A DNA stretch of 64,000 bases from Bolinopsis microptera (taxonomy: Eukaryota; Ctenophora; Tentaculata; Lobata; Bolinopsidae), in NCBI RefSeq assembly GCF_026151205.1, contig NC_087074.1, positions 20,937,765-21,001,764 on the forward strand, in the 5' to 3' direction. Below are positions 46,660 through 58,137 of the stretch, piece after piece. How positions within the stretch are numbered: position 1 is the stretch's first letter; each line of letters opens with the position of its first letter. The translations under genes and the position numbers were made by a program. The notes below the pieces were generated by a model. It did not search any database. It was not told where the DNA came from and worked only from the letters and a program-made list of their open reading frames with translations.

Positions 46660-47767
46660 ATAGAGGCTAAAGAGGATTTTATTTGCTGACGACACTAACC
46701 TATTCGTTTCTGCAGACTCGAAAAAAGACGTTTATAATGTAGCTAACGATATTCTTTCGTCTATTTCTAGATACATGAAATGTAATCTACTACATATTAA
46801 CGCTAAGAAGAGCTGTTATATGTATTTCTCCCCAAACAAACGTGTAAATGAATCGTCTACATGCAGTACACCCGATGATTTAAATCTCTCCATAGACGGC
46901 TCCATAATAATACGTGTTAAAACAACTAAGTTTCTAGGCGTGCTGATTGATGATAAACTGAACTGGAAACCTCACATCGAATCACTAAATAAGAAACTAA
47001 GAAGTGCTTGTGGACGTATTTACCGCATAAAAAACTGTCTACCTATAAAACTGCACAAGCAGATATACCACACACTATTTGAATCACACCTTACGTTCGC
47101 CATCTCAGTATGGGGTGGTGTCTCTAACCAAGTTATCAACCCTGTATTCTTAACACAGAAGAGATGTATTAGAATAATTTTTGGAGATGCAAACTCATAC
47201 CAAAACAAATTCAAAACATGTGCTCGTTCTAGACCTATTCAATGTAAAATACTGGGTAAATATGAGTCTAATGTTAATAACTCTGTTAATCCACGTATTA
47301 AACCATGTGCAAAGTGTGTCCGCTCTAAATCGGTAGTTCATAATAAACTTGTTAGACCCTTATGTTGTCAAAAACTAGGAGCTTAATTCTATTCCAAGGA
47401 ATCAACCAAACCATTATTTAACAGTCATAAACTCCTTACTGTTCATAATCTTTACAAACTTCGTACTATAACTGAACTTTTTTAAATAGTGAAATATAGG
47501 GTACCCATATCTCTCTACTCTTTACTTAACATGTCTGAACTGAGGGATGACCGTCTAATACCACCAAAGCCAAGCCATAACTTTATTTATAAATCTTCTT
47601 GGCTTTGGAATCAATTCAAGGACTCCAATCCACAGAATAAACCTGACTTTGTGAACACATCCTGTAACTCAATCAAATCAAGGCTAAACCGATCTCTTCT
47701 AGATGCCCAAAGCAGGTTCGATAATGAGTGGCATAATGACAACTTTAACAGTTTTGGACCATGCTAG
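46660..47767 (+). pseudogene. LINE pol, C-terminal part, inverted relative to its N-terminal half
   Basis: It opens with LKRILFADDTNLFVS, the catalytic RT box that the minus-strand half lacks. It continues through NAKKSCYMYF, TTKFLGVLIDD, HTLFESHLTFAISVWGG and QKRCIRIIFG to FIYKSSWLWNQFK near the end. Two in-frame TAA codons (47,384 and 47,483) interrupt it. By comparison with the element at 49,239, about 15-20 residues are missing between the two halves. Confidence 0.9.
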
Positions 47768-49238
47768 ATTATTGATAAAAACGTGGAATTAATGTAAACA
47801 AATACTTAATTACTTAAATATTGCCGTTTCCGTACGGCGCTATACGTAATATTATATGTTAAAAGCGCGCCGCAGCTACTCCCTACTTCAACATTTGCGC
47901 GGGTTTCTTAAGCGCGCACGTACGTTTATTCTTGGCCGTTAATCAGACCCATTACATAACACTATAGGTGGCAGTGACTGTAATTTTCTTCAACAATTAC
48001 TGAATTATCCATCCATAAAGTGATTTACAAAATGACACCTAAACCTTGTGTTTCGGTGTTCACTTAAACGGTACTTGGCGGCTGAACTGTGGTGTCTGAC
48101 GTTTGCAGCTAGATCGGACTCTGCATGATATTGTATTAGCAAATTTGTATAGTGTATAATTGTTTAGTGTTTATGATACTCTGCAACCTGGTAGCACGGC
48201 TGACACAAAAACAAAATGTTGGCCTGGCTTGTGCATAACCAAGTAAATAACACGCACTCCGATAAAAGCCGTCTGGAGAAACTCCGCAAAATGTTCATTG
48301 TAGTCAACGGGCACAAAGAAGCACTACTAGCAATTGTGTCCTTTACCCTCCTACATAATTTGAACATTTTTGTGGCTAACTCATTGAACAACATCTGAAT
48401 TAAAATGTGTCTAGTATTAAAAGATTCAGTAAGTAATTTTTTCATGTACGCTGTACACTGTAGTTAGTAAATGCAAATCAAACTTTTTCGATCAGCCGCG
48501 CGCTGAACCAGTGTTGCACTAGGTAAAAATTGTGTATATTTTGTTCATTTTTGAGTGTAAATTAATTTATTAATTTATCACAAATTATTTTATTATAATA
48601 TAACCACTTATGTGAAATGGTTATTTTGACTTTAAATATTTGAACTAAATATGAATTGATTGTGGGTATAAAATAAAATTTGTTTTACTAATTTGTTTTA
48701 CTATCACTTCTGCAGAGATTTGATTTGCATTACAATTGCTGGCTAAAAGTCGGGGAAACCCTTAATTTGTGTAGCAGTGAAGCTTAATGACATCAGAATA
48801 AAACAAATATTCAGAATAAAACAAATATTATATTCAAATCTCTTTATTCGACAATATTAAATCATTATAGAACCTAATTTGTGGCTTGATCGTTATCTTA
48901 GGGCTATTCTGTTAGCTGATGCTGACAGGCACCGCATGGGGCAGAGACTTAGGACCATTACGCTGGAGGCTTACAATGACCCTTTTTGAACCCCATGGCA
49001 GTGCTAGTTTTATTATGGTACAGATTGTAAATCGAAGTTATGAAAACGATCAAGTCACTCCTGTTTTACACTATCAACAGCTACTTAAAACAACCTAGAT
49101 TGTACAACTCACTTTGAGGATTAAACTGTTAAGTGATGAGTGATTGGGCTCATTAAACATTTTAGTAGCGGAGACATGCGGATAAGCTTCTTGAGGTTCT
49201 AGTATTTCATTCAGACAAGAAGTTTTACTTTTTCAAAT
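47768..49238. other. LINE 3' UTRs and intergenic DNA
   Basis: AT-rich. The two LINE pieces converge here (one + and one -), so their 3' UTRs probably occupy part of it. No other gene is recognised. Confidence 0.4.
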
Positions 49239-50990
49239 TTAGTTGTTCAAGCTGCCTGAGTTCAGAAAGTTTGCCAAAGGGGCCCAGGTATTCTTGTCAC
49301 CTTTACCCTGAGACGAGAGAATGACTTTTTTTACCTTTGATTTGAATACACCATGAGTGATTTCAAGGTCGTTCAGTGCCAACATCTGACGGAATGAATT
49401 CCAAAGGCAACTAGATTTGTAAACGAAACTGTTTGAGGGCATGGTTGTTATAAGAAGAGTTTCTTTGCCGGGTCTTTTAGACAAACAGAAAAGTTCAAAT
49501 AGTGCAATTGGTGTTCGATATTTAAAGACTTTAAAAAGTTCATTGCAGCAGTGATACGCGTATAAATTATGCAATGTCATGAGTGATTGACGGGCAAAAA
49601 TTGGCTTGGTGTGCTCTCTCTCAAAGAATTTGCTCGTAAGTTTCTGTTCACTGATAGGTCTAGTCCTAGCACATGTCATAAATTTATCAAGGTATGCTTT
49701 TTTGTCACCAAACATGATACGAACACACTTTTTCTGGGCTACAAATAGTGGTTGAAGTTTATTATTACTTGCACCTCCCCAAACGGTAATGCCATAAGAT
49801 AGGTGACTTTCAAACAGTGTGTGGTACAGGTCCTTATGGATGGATGATGGAATTTTATCCTTAATCATGTACAGCCTCCCAGAACAGGACGAGAGTTTTC
49901 TAACTAGTTTGTCTCTATGGGGATTGAAAGTTAGGCCTTCGTCGACAATTACTCCCAGGAATTTCGTTTCCTGCACCTTTGAGAGAGGAAGGCCGTTGAG
50001 GTAAAGTCTATTTTCAATTAATAAAGATTGCTCATCAAGTTTTCTTTTAGCTGTATTGAATTCTATATAGCAACTTTTCTTGGCGTTAACATGTAATTTA
50101 TTAGCCAATGTGTACTCGTGGACTGATCGTAGGACCCTATTTGCATTATTGTAGGCCTCTGCTCTAGTTTTGGCAACTACAAATATGTTTGTATCATCAG
50201 CAAATAAGACATAGCTAGTGTTATCGAGTTGAGAGTTTGTTAAGTCATTTATGTATATTAAAAACAGGAGAGGCCCAAGGCAGCTCCCCTGTGGAACGCC
50301 ATAGAGAACAGGAAGTCTGTCTGATACTTCGCCCAGGACGGACACACACTGCTCTCTGTCCGACAAGTAACTTTCCAGTAACTTAAGTGGCACTCCTCTA
50401 ATCCCATATATTTCAAGTTTCTCAAGCAAAATTGTGTGGTCTATTGTGTCAAAGGCCTTGCTTAGATCAATAAAAATTCCTAGAACATGAAGACCTTGCT
50501 TTAGGGCCTTTTGGATGTGAAAAACTGAGTAGTTAAGTGCATGTGATGTTGAGTGACTCTTTCGGAATCCGAATTGACTTTCGTGAAGGATTCCTTGACT
50601 AACCAAGAAGCTGTAAAGACGTTTGTATATTATCTTTTCAAAAATTTTACCAAAAATTGGAAGTGTGGAAACAGGCCTGTAGTTCTCAATCAGTTCCTCG
50701 TTATCTTTTTTGTATATTGGGGTTATTTTACCAAGCTTCAGAACTGACGGAAATATCCCTTGAGATATCAGGCGATTAAATTGAACAACAAGAGTTGGGC
50801 TAAGAATACCCGATAGTTTTTTGATAACTCTTATGGGAAAGTCGCTGGCTTTCCCACTCTTCAAGTTGGCTATAATCTCAGAAATTTTTATTTTAATACT
50901 ATTTTTATTAGATCTAGGAAGAAAAGCATGGCCAATAGTTACCATATCAATATGATTTAAGAGTAACCAATCTGCTAATTGATGCAATGT
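49239..50990 (-). mobile_element. 5'-truncated LINE, RT and C-terminus intact
   Basis: An open frame of 588 codons carries a full RT without the endonuclease: ENYRPVSTLPIFGK, FRKSHSTSHALNYS, FIDLSKAFDTIDH, YGVPQGSCLGPLLFLIYINDL and LFADDTNIF. The C-terminal region includes NAKKSCYIEF and HTLFESHLSYGITVWGG. Homology begins near 50,910, so the first residues of the frame are probably flanking DNA. Truncation at the 5' end is typical of failed target-primed reverse transcription. The frame is undamaged, so insertion was recent. The element is head to head with the G-alpha-like gene. Confidence 0.9.
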
Positions 50991-52111
50991 CCGAGAAGAA
51001 AGCAAGAAACTTTTTTCCTTTCAATGTCATTGATAGACTTAAGGAGGAAAAACGATCCAAGGAGAACAGCAAAAAGATAGACCTGGAACTAAAAAGGGAA
51101 TATCAAAGAAAGAGAAGCAATTGGAATGTTAAGACCATTGTTACAGGTAATAGAGGTTCTGGAAAATCATCTCTCATTGAACAATTTAAACTTCAGAAAA
51201 TATTCACTGCAGAGTTGGATGAGGCTAAAGTCGCTATGATGCGTATAAGATCTTGTTGCATTGAGCTGATATTGAACACATACAGTTGTTACTGTTCTTA
51301 CACTAAGGAACTGTCAAATTTTACCTGTTCTGACAGTTCAAAATTTGATGAATATCAAGAGCTTATGAGAAATGTCTTAAATGAAATCAACGGAATGGAT
51401 CTAACTCCAATTTCTGATGAAAGCAAAGATGAAAAGACTGAGTTGGAGAGATATCTTTTGGAGAATTTCAGAAGAATTCTTAACCCTGAATATACTATAA
51501 ATTTGGAAGATTTAGTTGTCTGGAAAAAATCCTGTTTTAACAACAATTTTGAGAAAGATTTGGTAAGATTGCAACATACTGAAAATTCTAGACTGTTCTG
51601 TAATCTTGACATCACCCATTTTCGGAAACCTATTTCTGGTAAATTACTTACTTCTCACTTTGAAAATACAGAAGTAGTTTTATTTTGCTTTTCGTTACAA
51701 AACTTTTGCCAGCTGGAAGAAAGCATCAAATATTTTAAACTCTTGGTAGAATTACCAAGTTTTTCCAATTCTGATTTTATCTTACTGTTAACGAAGAGAG
51801 ATATATTAAAAGCAATGTTTGAAGAGATGCAGTTGTCCAAAGAACTTCTTGACTTTCTTAACAACCACCAAATAGAATCACATGGACAAGATGAATGTTG
51901 CGAGTACATCTATTCCAGATTCAACAAAACCTTGCAAGAGACCGCTGATTGCAAGTTGTGCAAGAGTTTATATCATTATAACGTCAACTGTGTTGACTAT
52001 GAAGATATGAATAAAATAAGTAATGCAATTTCAAAATTAATAGTTGAGATATCGGTATCGTGCAAGTGTTGTTGTTGCAAGTGTAATCATGGCAAGGGAT
52101 CATTAATGTGA
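50987..52111 (+). CDS. Divergent heterotrimeric G-protein alpha-subunit-like protein, intronless
   Basis: The 374-residue frame follows the G-alpha layout. A KKIDLELKRE stretch (29-38) matches the SKxIDxxL start of G-alpha, followed by P-loop GNRGSGKSS (54-62). A helical-domain-like insert (about 80-165) precedes NPEYTINLEDL (166-176), which corresponds to the PNYxPTxxDVL segment. The switch-II equivalent is at 208-213, with HFENTEVVLFCFSL after it. FILLLTKRD (264-272) stands for the FLNKKD box and YNVNCVDYEDMNKISNAI for TCATDT...VFxAV. Key residues are changed: DVGGQ is DITHF, NKxD is TKRD, and the switch-I Arg-Thr pair is lost. There is no N-terminal MGC lipid site. The C-terminus instead has six Cys within residues 359-366. 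Family membership is probable; GTPase activity is doubtful. Confidence 0.72.
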   Translation: MSEKKARNFFPFNVIDRLKEEKRSKENSKKIDLELKREYQRKRSNWNVKTIVTGNRGSGKSSLIEQFKLQKIFTAELDEAKVAMMRIRSCCIELILNTYSCYCSYTKELSNFTCSDSSKFDEYQELMRNVLNEINGMDLTPISDESKDEKTELERYLLENFRRILNPEYTINLEDLVVWKKSCFNNNFEKDLVRLQHTENSRLFCNLDITHFRKPISGKLLTSHFENTEVVLFCFSLQNFCQLEESIKYFKLLVELPSFSNSDFILLLTKRDILKAMFEEMQLSKELLDFLNNHQIESHGQDECCEYIYSRFNKTLQETADCKLCKSLYHYNVNCVDYEDMNKISNAISKLIVEISVSCKCCCCKCNHGKGSLM

Positions 52112-52540
52112 CTACCTTCTTTTATATAATTTTAGCTGAACCAAGGTTTTGTCATTTCTCATTATTCACGAGCCTCTGTCTCAGGCGAGGGCTTTGTTGA
52201 GCACATCAGTTAGTCAACCAATAATACTTTTGCCAAAATATTGTTTTAAAATACGATTTTATTTTATTTTACCATTTCACTATTATCGATTATTATCGAT
52301 CGTGTTTTTTTTGAAACAATACATTTTGATTCTGGTGGGTAGTTGAGGCATATCGTTACTGTGAAATAAACGTTACTGTGAAATAAACTATTTATTAGCT
52401 GACTTTTGTGGTCAACTATCTTTCATATTGATTGAAAGTTATCAATTAAAATAACAGAATGATGTGTAAAAAACGTTTAATCCTTCCAATTCCTGTCTAG
52501 CATCAGCAACAGCCGATACATGTGAAGTGTTGAGGCCGGG
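52112..52540 (+). other. Downstream of the G-alpha-like gene
   Basis: The phrase CGTTACTGTGAAATAAA is tandemly repeated at about 52,352-52,388. It supplies two AATAAA signals that could end the G-alpha-like transcript. Confidence 0.45.
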
Positions 52541-52583
52541 ATGATAGTTCAACTATCATTGATTCTGGTGGCTTCTCTGTTCA
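52541..52583 (+). CDS. Sushi/LamG gene, signal-peptide exon
   Basis: The ATG opens MIVQLSLILVASLF, a short hydrophobic leader, and the exon ends A|GTAAGT in phase 1. Phase matches the sushi exon at 53,215. The leader marks the product as secreted or type I membrane. Confidence 0.7.
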
Positions 52584-53214
52584 GTAAGTCTAATCTACTT
52601 TACATTTATATTCTCACAAGATACATTATAATATAGCGATTTCCTTGATGTTAAAAGTTATTTGTGTGGTAAATTTACGCTAACTCCTGTACAGTGAAGT
52701 TGCTGTTATGTCAACCTCACCCGGAAATTGGGCTCAATTAGTAATCTGCGCCTTTACAATGATTGGCATAATACCTATTACACTGTTACTAAGATTGTCA
52801 AGTAATTTTCTGCAAAGTTACAAAGAATGCAGTCGAGGATGTAATTGATTAGTGGTCACACTGGATTGGGTTTCGTCCTAACTCTGCCCTAATGACTTAA
52901 TTAGATTGATTAAAACGATTAAATCATTGTCGAACATAATTCATGAATGAATACTGTAGTCAAACACAATGAACTCATCATTACAGTACAAGATAATTAT
53001 ATGAATATGATCTTACTATTTCTACCCGAATTTATTCGGTATACTGATGAGCTCGTGGTTACCAAACATATTTCATACCACAACTCCACAACAGTAGATA
53101 CAGCTCCATACGCTTCTAACTAGCAAAGCTGCCTCTATCCCTATCTCTTAATTTATACAATTAGAATCCTGAGGCAGTTTTAAACTTACTCCGTTACAAC
53201 AACGAACTTTACAG
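52584..53214 (+). other. Intron 1 of sushi/LamG gene
   Basis: A 631-bp AT-rich intron with a GTAAGT donor and a TTTACAG acceptor. Confidence 0.6.
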
Positions 53215-53394
53215 ATGCTATAAGAAGTTGCAGTAACGGCACGATAGCGAATGGTAGGTTGGCAAACTACAAGGTAGACAGTGAAGAGGGAGACAGCGCC
53301 TCGTTGGTCTGCAGTGATGGGTATACCACGTACAACTCACATCTTGTATGTGGTGAGGATAACACTTGGCTCCCCACTCCTATCTGCCACAAAG
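53215..53394 (+). CDS. Sushi/LamG gene, sushi (CCP) domain exon
   Basis: A 180-bp exon coding one complement-control-protein module. Cys20, Cys47, Cys60 and Cys72 of the predicted protein have the expected spacing, with SDGY after the second Cys and Trp66 before the fourth. Such modules mediate extracellular protein binding. Its ends are phase 1-1, the usual arrangement for sushi exons, and the donor is G|GTTAGT. Confidence 0.85.
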
Positions 53395-53519
53395 GTTAGT
53401 TTTGGAGAAATGCTATTTATAATCACCCGTTTTCAGGAGAACTTACTTTAATTTTGCTGTTTACCGTCTGTTTTATGGCTAAAGAAAGAGCGAGCTCAAA
53501 TAACTCACTTCAATTTCAG

Positions 53520-53628
53520 TGTTCGTCAGATTTAACAAGACCTCTATGATAAAGTATGTGTATCCTACCCCTTACGATTCAGTAGACAGCTCCGTTTCCT
53601 TCTCCTTCTCTACTCCTCCCCTTCAAAG
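53520..53628 (+). CDS. Sushi/LamG gene, third exon (start of a LamG-like domain)
   Basis: The exon runs from TTTCAG to CAAAG|GTACAG and is in phase with the sushi exon. It encodes FVRFNKTSMIKYVYP and SSVSFSFSTPP, resembling the first strands of laminin-G/neurexin-type domains (FxGxSYIxY...ISFSFRT). Later exons were not found in the window, so the rest of the domain and any membrane anchor are unknown. Confidence 0.62.
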
Positions 53629-54639
53629 GTACAGCTGTGAAATTAGATTAAAATAAATTTTGATTGCAACCATACAGATGCAGCAAATTTACACAATATA
53701 TGTGCGATGGTATTGGTCATCATGCCACTAGTCAAAACATCGTGTTAATTGTGTTTAATACTAGTTCCACTGATCCTGGCACTGTGAAAGCTGAAAATGC
53801 CCTAAAATTGTACGCTAATAGACTTCTCTAACTCACTCTAGGGGCCCTCAATATCAAACTATCAAATAAAGCACTCTGTGTTTTTCAACTGCTTCATTTA
53901 TAAAACTGAACATTACAGGAATTAAATGCGCCGGATAGATTTAAATTGAAATTAGGCATAAGATAAGCAGCTCTAAAACCGTTTTTATTTGAAAATTCAA
54001 TTAATTATTATAATATAATATATATTATATAATATATGAAAATGAAGCGTTACATTTCAGCCATGCAAAATTACACTGTCATAATGTCAGTGACATTATA
54101 TTGATGTACAACCAATTAAATGAAAAAAATGGTATTGCAATATAAGTTGAACTGTGCATACTGTGTGGCCGGATGACAACTAACTAAACTAGAAAAATAA
54201 ACTTGATTATATCTTACTATCTTACTATATATAAAGCGAGACGATATATACAAGGTTTACAACAAGGTTTACAAGGTTTACAAGGTTTACAAAAAATAGA
54301 TCTATATTACAGTGAGATAATGTCAGATCAGCATAGCTAAAGGTCAAAGTCCGAAATCCAAATAGAAAATCCGTTACCATTAAGATGTTTGATGAGTGTA
54401 AAGAAAAAGTGAAAATGAAGGGGCTGTGGAGGAAATGTGATATCCCGTACTGAGACACTAATGTTCGTGTTTCTTCTTTATAGGGAATCGTGTTCTGCAT
54501 AGCTGAGCGACGAACTTGGTGAATTCCACTATGTGCTCCGGTAGAAAGAGGCTCTTCATGTCATGAAATAGTAATGACTTTGTGGGCTCCTTCATGTTAG
54601 TCCTACTGGAACGGTACCTGGGACATGTTCTAAGGAATA
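53629..54639. other. Intron or intergenic DNA
   Basis: AT-rich. An ACAAGGTTT run is repeated near 54,250-54,290. No exon is recognised. Confidence 0.35.
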
Positions 54640-55245
54640 TATATATATTTATCTGTGCCATTATACTGACACCACGGCATCAACTTTAACACGACTTTCC
54701 GCAAAAACCGTAAAAGATATACAACTGAAACTTTTTTGACTGGCTCAAATGCTTTAATGGCCTTCAAATCAGCATGAAAAAATAAAAAATTGGCCAAGAA
54801 ATAGGAGTTTTAGAGCTTAAAATTTGTCAAAAACGCGAATTAAATAGGTAATAATTATTTTAGTCTCTTGAGTCTTGACACCACTTTAGGGTTAGACGGG
54901 TTCCTGCTAGTATATAATAAAGCGAGACGATATATTATATATATAATAGTATTATATATGTGTTTATCCGTGCCATTTTACTGACACCACGGCATCAACT
55001 TTAACGCGACTTTCCGCAAAAACCGTAAAATAATATACAACTGAAACTTTTTTGACTGAGTCAAATGCTTTTATGCTTTTCAAATCAGCATGAAAAAATA
55101 AAAAATTGGCCAAGGAATAAGAATTTTAGTGCCCAAAATTTGGACCCCCAAGTGGTGTCAAAAACGAGAAATTAAACAGGTAATAATTATTTTAGTCTCT
55201 TGAGTCTTGACACCACTTTAGAGTAAGACGGGTTCCTGTTAGTAA
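54640..55245. repeat. About 310-bp diverged tandem duplication
   Basis: The order TTATCYGTGCCATT, ACTGACACCACGGCATCAAC, TTTCCGCAAAAACCGTAAAA, TCAAATCAGCATGAAAAAAT, GGGTTCCTG is present at 54,650-54,912 and 54,965-55,242. AAAGCGAGACGATATAT precedes the second copy (about 54,920) and also occurs at 54,232, so this is likely a dispersed repeat family. Confidence 0.85.
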
Positions 55246-56201
55246 CAATTAATTCGGCTGAACCAACACAAAGCCACATTAACGTTAGGGCCATAACAAA
55301 GCTGCATTTACTAAATTACACTCCCTTGCGGCTCACTTATCTAATTAAGGTTCTTGATACCTTTGCTGAATTTGCTGTCTGCCTCGTAACAGTTCTAAAA
55401 TTAGATGGCCTGAAAGAGATTGGAAGTTCGTGTTTTCACAAGTCCCTCCGCTTCCAAGGCATGTTTATTTAGTCCCTCCGCTTCCAAGGCATGTTTATTT
55501 ATGTCATAGAAATAGCTGATCTGTAAGACTATAACGTATATTATAATGTTCCAAGTTTGAACTAAATTGAAACCCGGATCCATGCATGGTGGCCATTTTT
55601 TCGGACCACAATCAGTGGTTTTTACAGCCAAAAATGAAGTATACATAGTAGAGCAACGTCAACTGTATTTTATATTGTATTTATAATTTCAGTAAGTCTT
55701 TTAGGAATTGCTGTAACAGGCTAAAGCAGTGTTACATATTATATTATATATTATGAGTTGTGTGGTTTTTATTGACATTTTAAAACTTTTGCTTTAAATC
55801 TAATTTGTATCATTTTACAAAGTCGTTACCAGGCCCATTTGTGTGAGTGTATTTGTTTATGTAACTAAACAAACAAACAAACAACTGCTAATACTTTGCT
55901 GGTCATGTATTTGCTAATTATACCACAAAATTTCAGTCAGTTATTCAACCGTAAAAATTACATCTCCAGGTATTTGAAGAAGATTGTTTCTGGAGAAAAA
56001 CTTGAAACTTTCAGCATCTTTGAATAAGCAAAATTCATAGACTTCTTGAGCTTAATTTTGAGTTTTTAAATGTTCATCACACTCAAGGAAATGTCCAGTG
56101 TGAGTTATTAACATGTCAAAAGAACGCGTAATAAAAACGATCTTTCGCCGCTAGTCGTTAATACTCAATGAACGTTACTTCACTTAACAATAACTGCTGA
56201 A
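55246..56201. other. Intergenic DNA
   Basis: A 30-bp tandem duplication (AGTCCCTCCGCTTCCAAGGC...) is at 55,441-55,500. Read on the minus strand it gives a repeated KHALEAEGL phrase, probably from a dispersed repeat. No gene is recognised. Confidence 0.4.
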
Positions 56202-56405
56202 ATGGCTCCACAATTCTCTGAGCTCAACTCGTTGTATTTTGAAGGGTTTAGTAAATATATCGACGTTTTTGCCACACAACTCAAAACATCGCGAGAAACA
56301 GCTCAAGACCAGTGGGTTTATAATATTATGTCAAATCCTTTTATGGTACAGAGTTTATTAACAGGAAGCGATGTAATAGCTAAGCCAATCTATAATTTAA
56401 GCTAA
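56202..56405 (+). CDS. Unrecognised small open frame, 67 codons
   Basis: It starts at ATG with a balanced, protein-like composition (MAPQFSELNSLYFEGFSKYI; NIMSNPFMVQSLLTGSD) and ends at TAA. It could be a small gene or the first exon of the coiled-coil gene downstream, since both are on the same strand. No domain is recognised. Confidence 0.3.
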   Translation: MAPQFSELNSLYFEGFSKYIDVFATQLKTSRETAQDQWVYNIMSNPFMVQSLLTGSDVIAKPIYNLS

Positions 56406-57166
56406 ATAACGAACTTGGAAAAAAAAGAATTTGTAAAATCACGATCATCTAATTTTAGAAATATTATGAAGCAGCAGCATGACGATAATGAAATATTGTC
56501 ACATATTACCAACAATCTCAGTTACTTGGGTTTTAATTGGGTTTTAAGACACGATTTTGCTTGTCTTACTATTTACCAAATTTGAATTAATCTACGACTG
56601 AATCCATGCATGGTGGCATACTATTTGAAAATACAGCTCGGAATATTTCAGTACGGGTGTGCTGGTACGACTAACCAGTAAGAAGCTCTCAGATGGATCA
56701 CGTGACACTCTCACAGTTGAGTTAGTCGGCGGGTTCCTCGCAACTACCATGCAACTCTCCAGTAAGTTTTATCGTACTTTAAGTTTATGAAAATTTGCGA
56801 TCATTTTGATTTTTATTGTCTGAGCTTGAGTGTTGAGTCTCAAATGTAAGGAATTTCGCTATTCGCTATTTATCCCGGAAATATTCAATTTTCGCCATAA
56901 AATCTTGGTGAAAATGGAATTAGTCGTTGTTAGCATTGTTACTATTTACCTGCGTCATGAAAATGAAGCGAAAATAGGGAATGTGCCGAAAAAATTGTCT
57001 TACTTTTCAGTTTCTCTATTTTCACCAATTATCCGACAAACTGTAAAAAGTAAATGTTGAAAATGGGAAGAGGTAATAATCCAATTTATTTGTCGTGTTA
57101 ATTCGTCCGACAGTCAAGCTGCTAGTAGAAATAATTATAATTTAAATTACGTTACATAATATGCAG

Positions 57167-57330
57167 CTACTGAAAGAGTTATAATTAGTCCAAATCTACA
57201 AATCTGTGCAAACAACAATGACGTTTTAGAAGAGCCAGAGAAATCAAATCAGTCAGAATCTAAAGCAGATTATTACGTGAAAACATTAGAGGATATGATC
57301 AATGATTTACAGGCAGATGAGGAACAAAAG
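57167..57330 (+). CDS. Candidate exon, acidic coiled-coil protein
   Basis: Open after an ATGCAG acceptor to AAG|GTTTAA (a poor donor). The product is acidic and polar (EEPEKSNQSESKADYYVKTL) and ends in a helical stretch, LEDMINDLQADEEQK. It joins in phase 0 with the next candidate exon at 57,548. The family is unknown. Confidence 0.4.
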
Positions 57331-57547
57331 GTTTAACTATTTCAGATTAAATAATTATATGTTTAAAATAAAAGAATGTATTTTCAAATAAGATCAAGAT
57401 CTGTTTAATGTTAGTAGGACTAGTTAATAATTCTTAAGTTTCTCGCTCCAAATAAGTCGTTTTATCTTATGTGCTTTACTTTAAAAGGATTGATTACTGA
57501 CCAGTACAGTCTATTTTATTTTTTGTAGCCTGATCTTAATTAATAAG

Positions 57548-57662
57548 GTTGAAAAACAGGAGGAGATTCTAAATGTCTTATCAGATTTAGCACGTGAGAC
57601 TCAGCGACAACAAAAGAGATTGGCAGTTTTAGAATCAGACTTTGAAACAGAATTCAGGCCAA
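57548..57662 (+). CDS. Candidate exon, coiled-coil protein
   Basis: It begins VEKQEEILNVLSDLARETQR and continues QQKRLAVLESDFETEF, with heptad-like Leu/Ile spacing, then A|GTACGT. A stronger TTTTTTGTAG acceptor lies 17 bases upstream in a different phase, so the exon start is uncertain. Confidence 0.45.
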
Positions 57663-57783
57663 GTACGTCTTTATTTTTGACTGTACTTAGAATATATTAT
57701 TCGCTTATATAGTTCCAGGCTGAGTTTCAGGTTCTGACACAATATCAGAAACATAGATGATAGATTAACATAATATAAGATAC

Positions 57784-58137
57784 ATAGGTTAACTTTAACC
57801 CTTGATGAACCCCAAGTAAATGTGATAATAGGTTAACTTTAACCCTTGATGAAGCCTAAGTAAATGTGATAATAGGTTAACTTTAACCCTTGATGAAGCC
57901 CAAGTAAATGTGATAATAGCAGAACCCCTCTAACCAGGTAACCAGGTAACTAGGTAACTAGGTTACCAGGTAACTAGGTAACCAGGTAACCAGGTAACCA
58001 GGTAACCAAGTAAATGTGATAATAGCAGAACCCCTCTAACCAGGTAACCAGGTAACCAGGTAACTAGGTAACCAGGTAACTAGGTAACCAGGTAACCAGG
58101 TAACCAGGTAACCAAGTAAATGTGATAATAGCAGAAC
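57784..58137. repeat. 44-bp repeat then GGTAACC octamer blocks with duplicated flank
   Basis: Three 44-bp units (GGTTAACTTTAACCCTTGAT...) occur at 57,787, 57,831 and 57,875. The phrase CAAGTAAATGTGATAATAGC + AGAACCC then appears at 57,901, 58,007 and 58,113. Between these copies are two arrays of GGTAACCA/GGTAACTA octamers (about 57,933-58,006 and 58,039-58,112). Confidence 0.92.
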
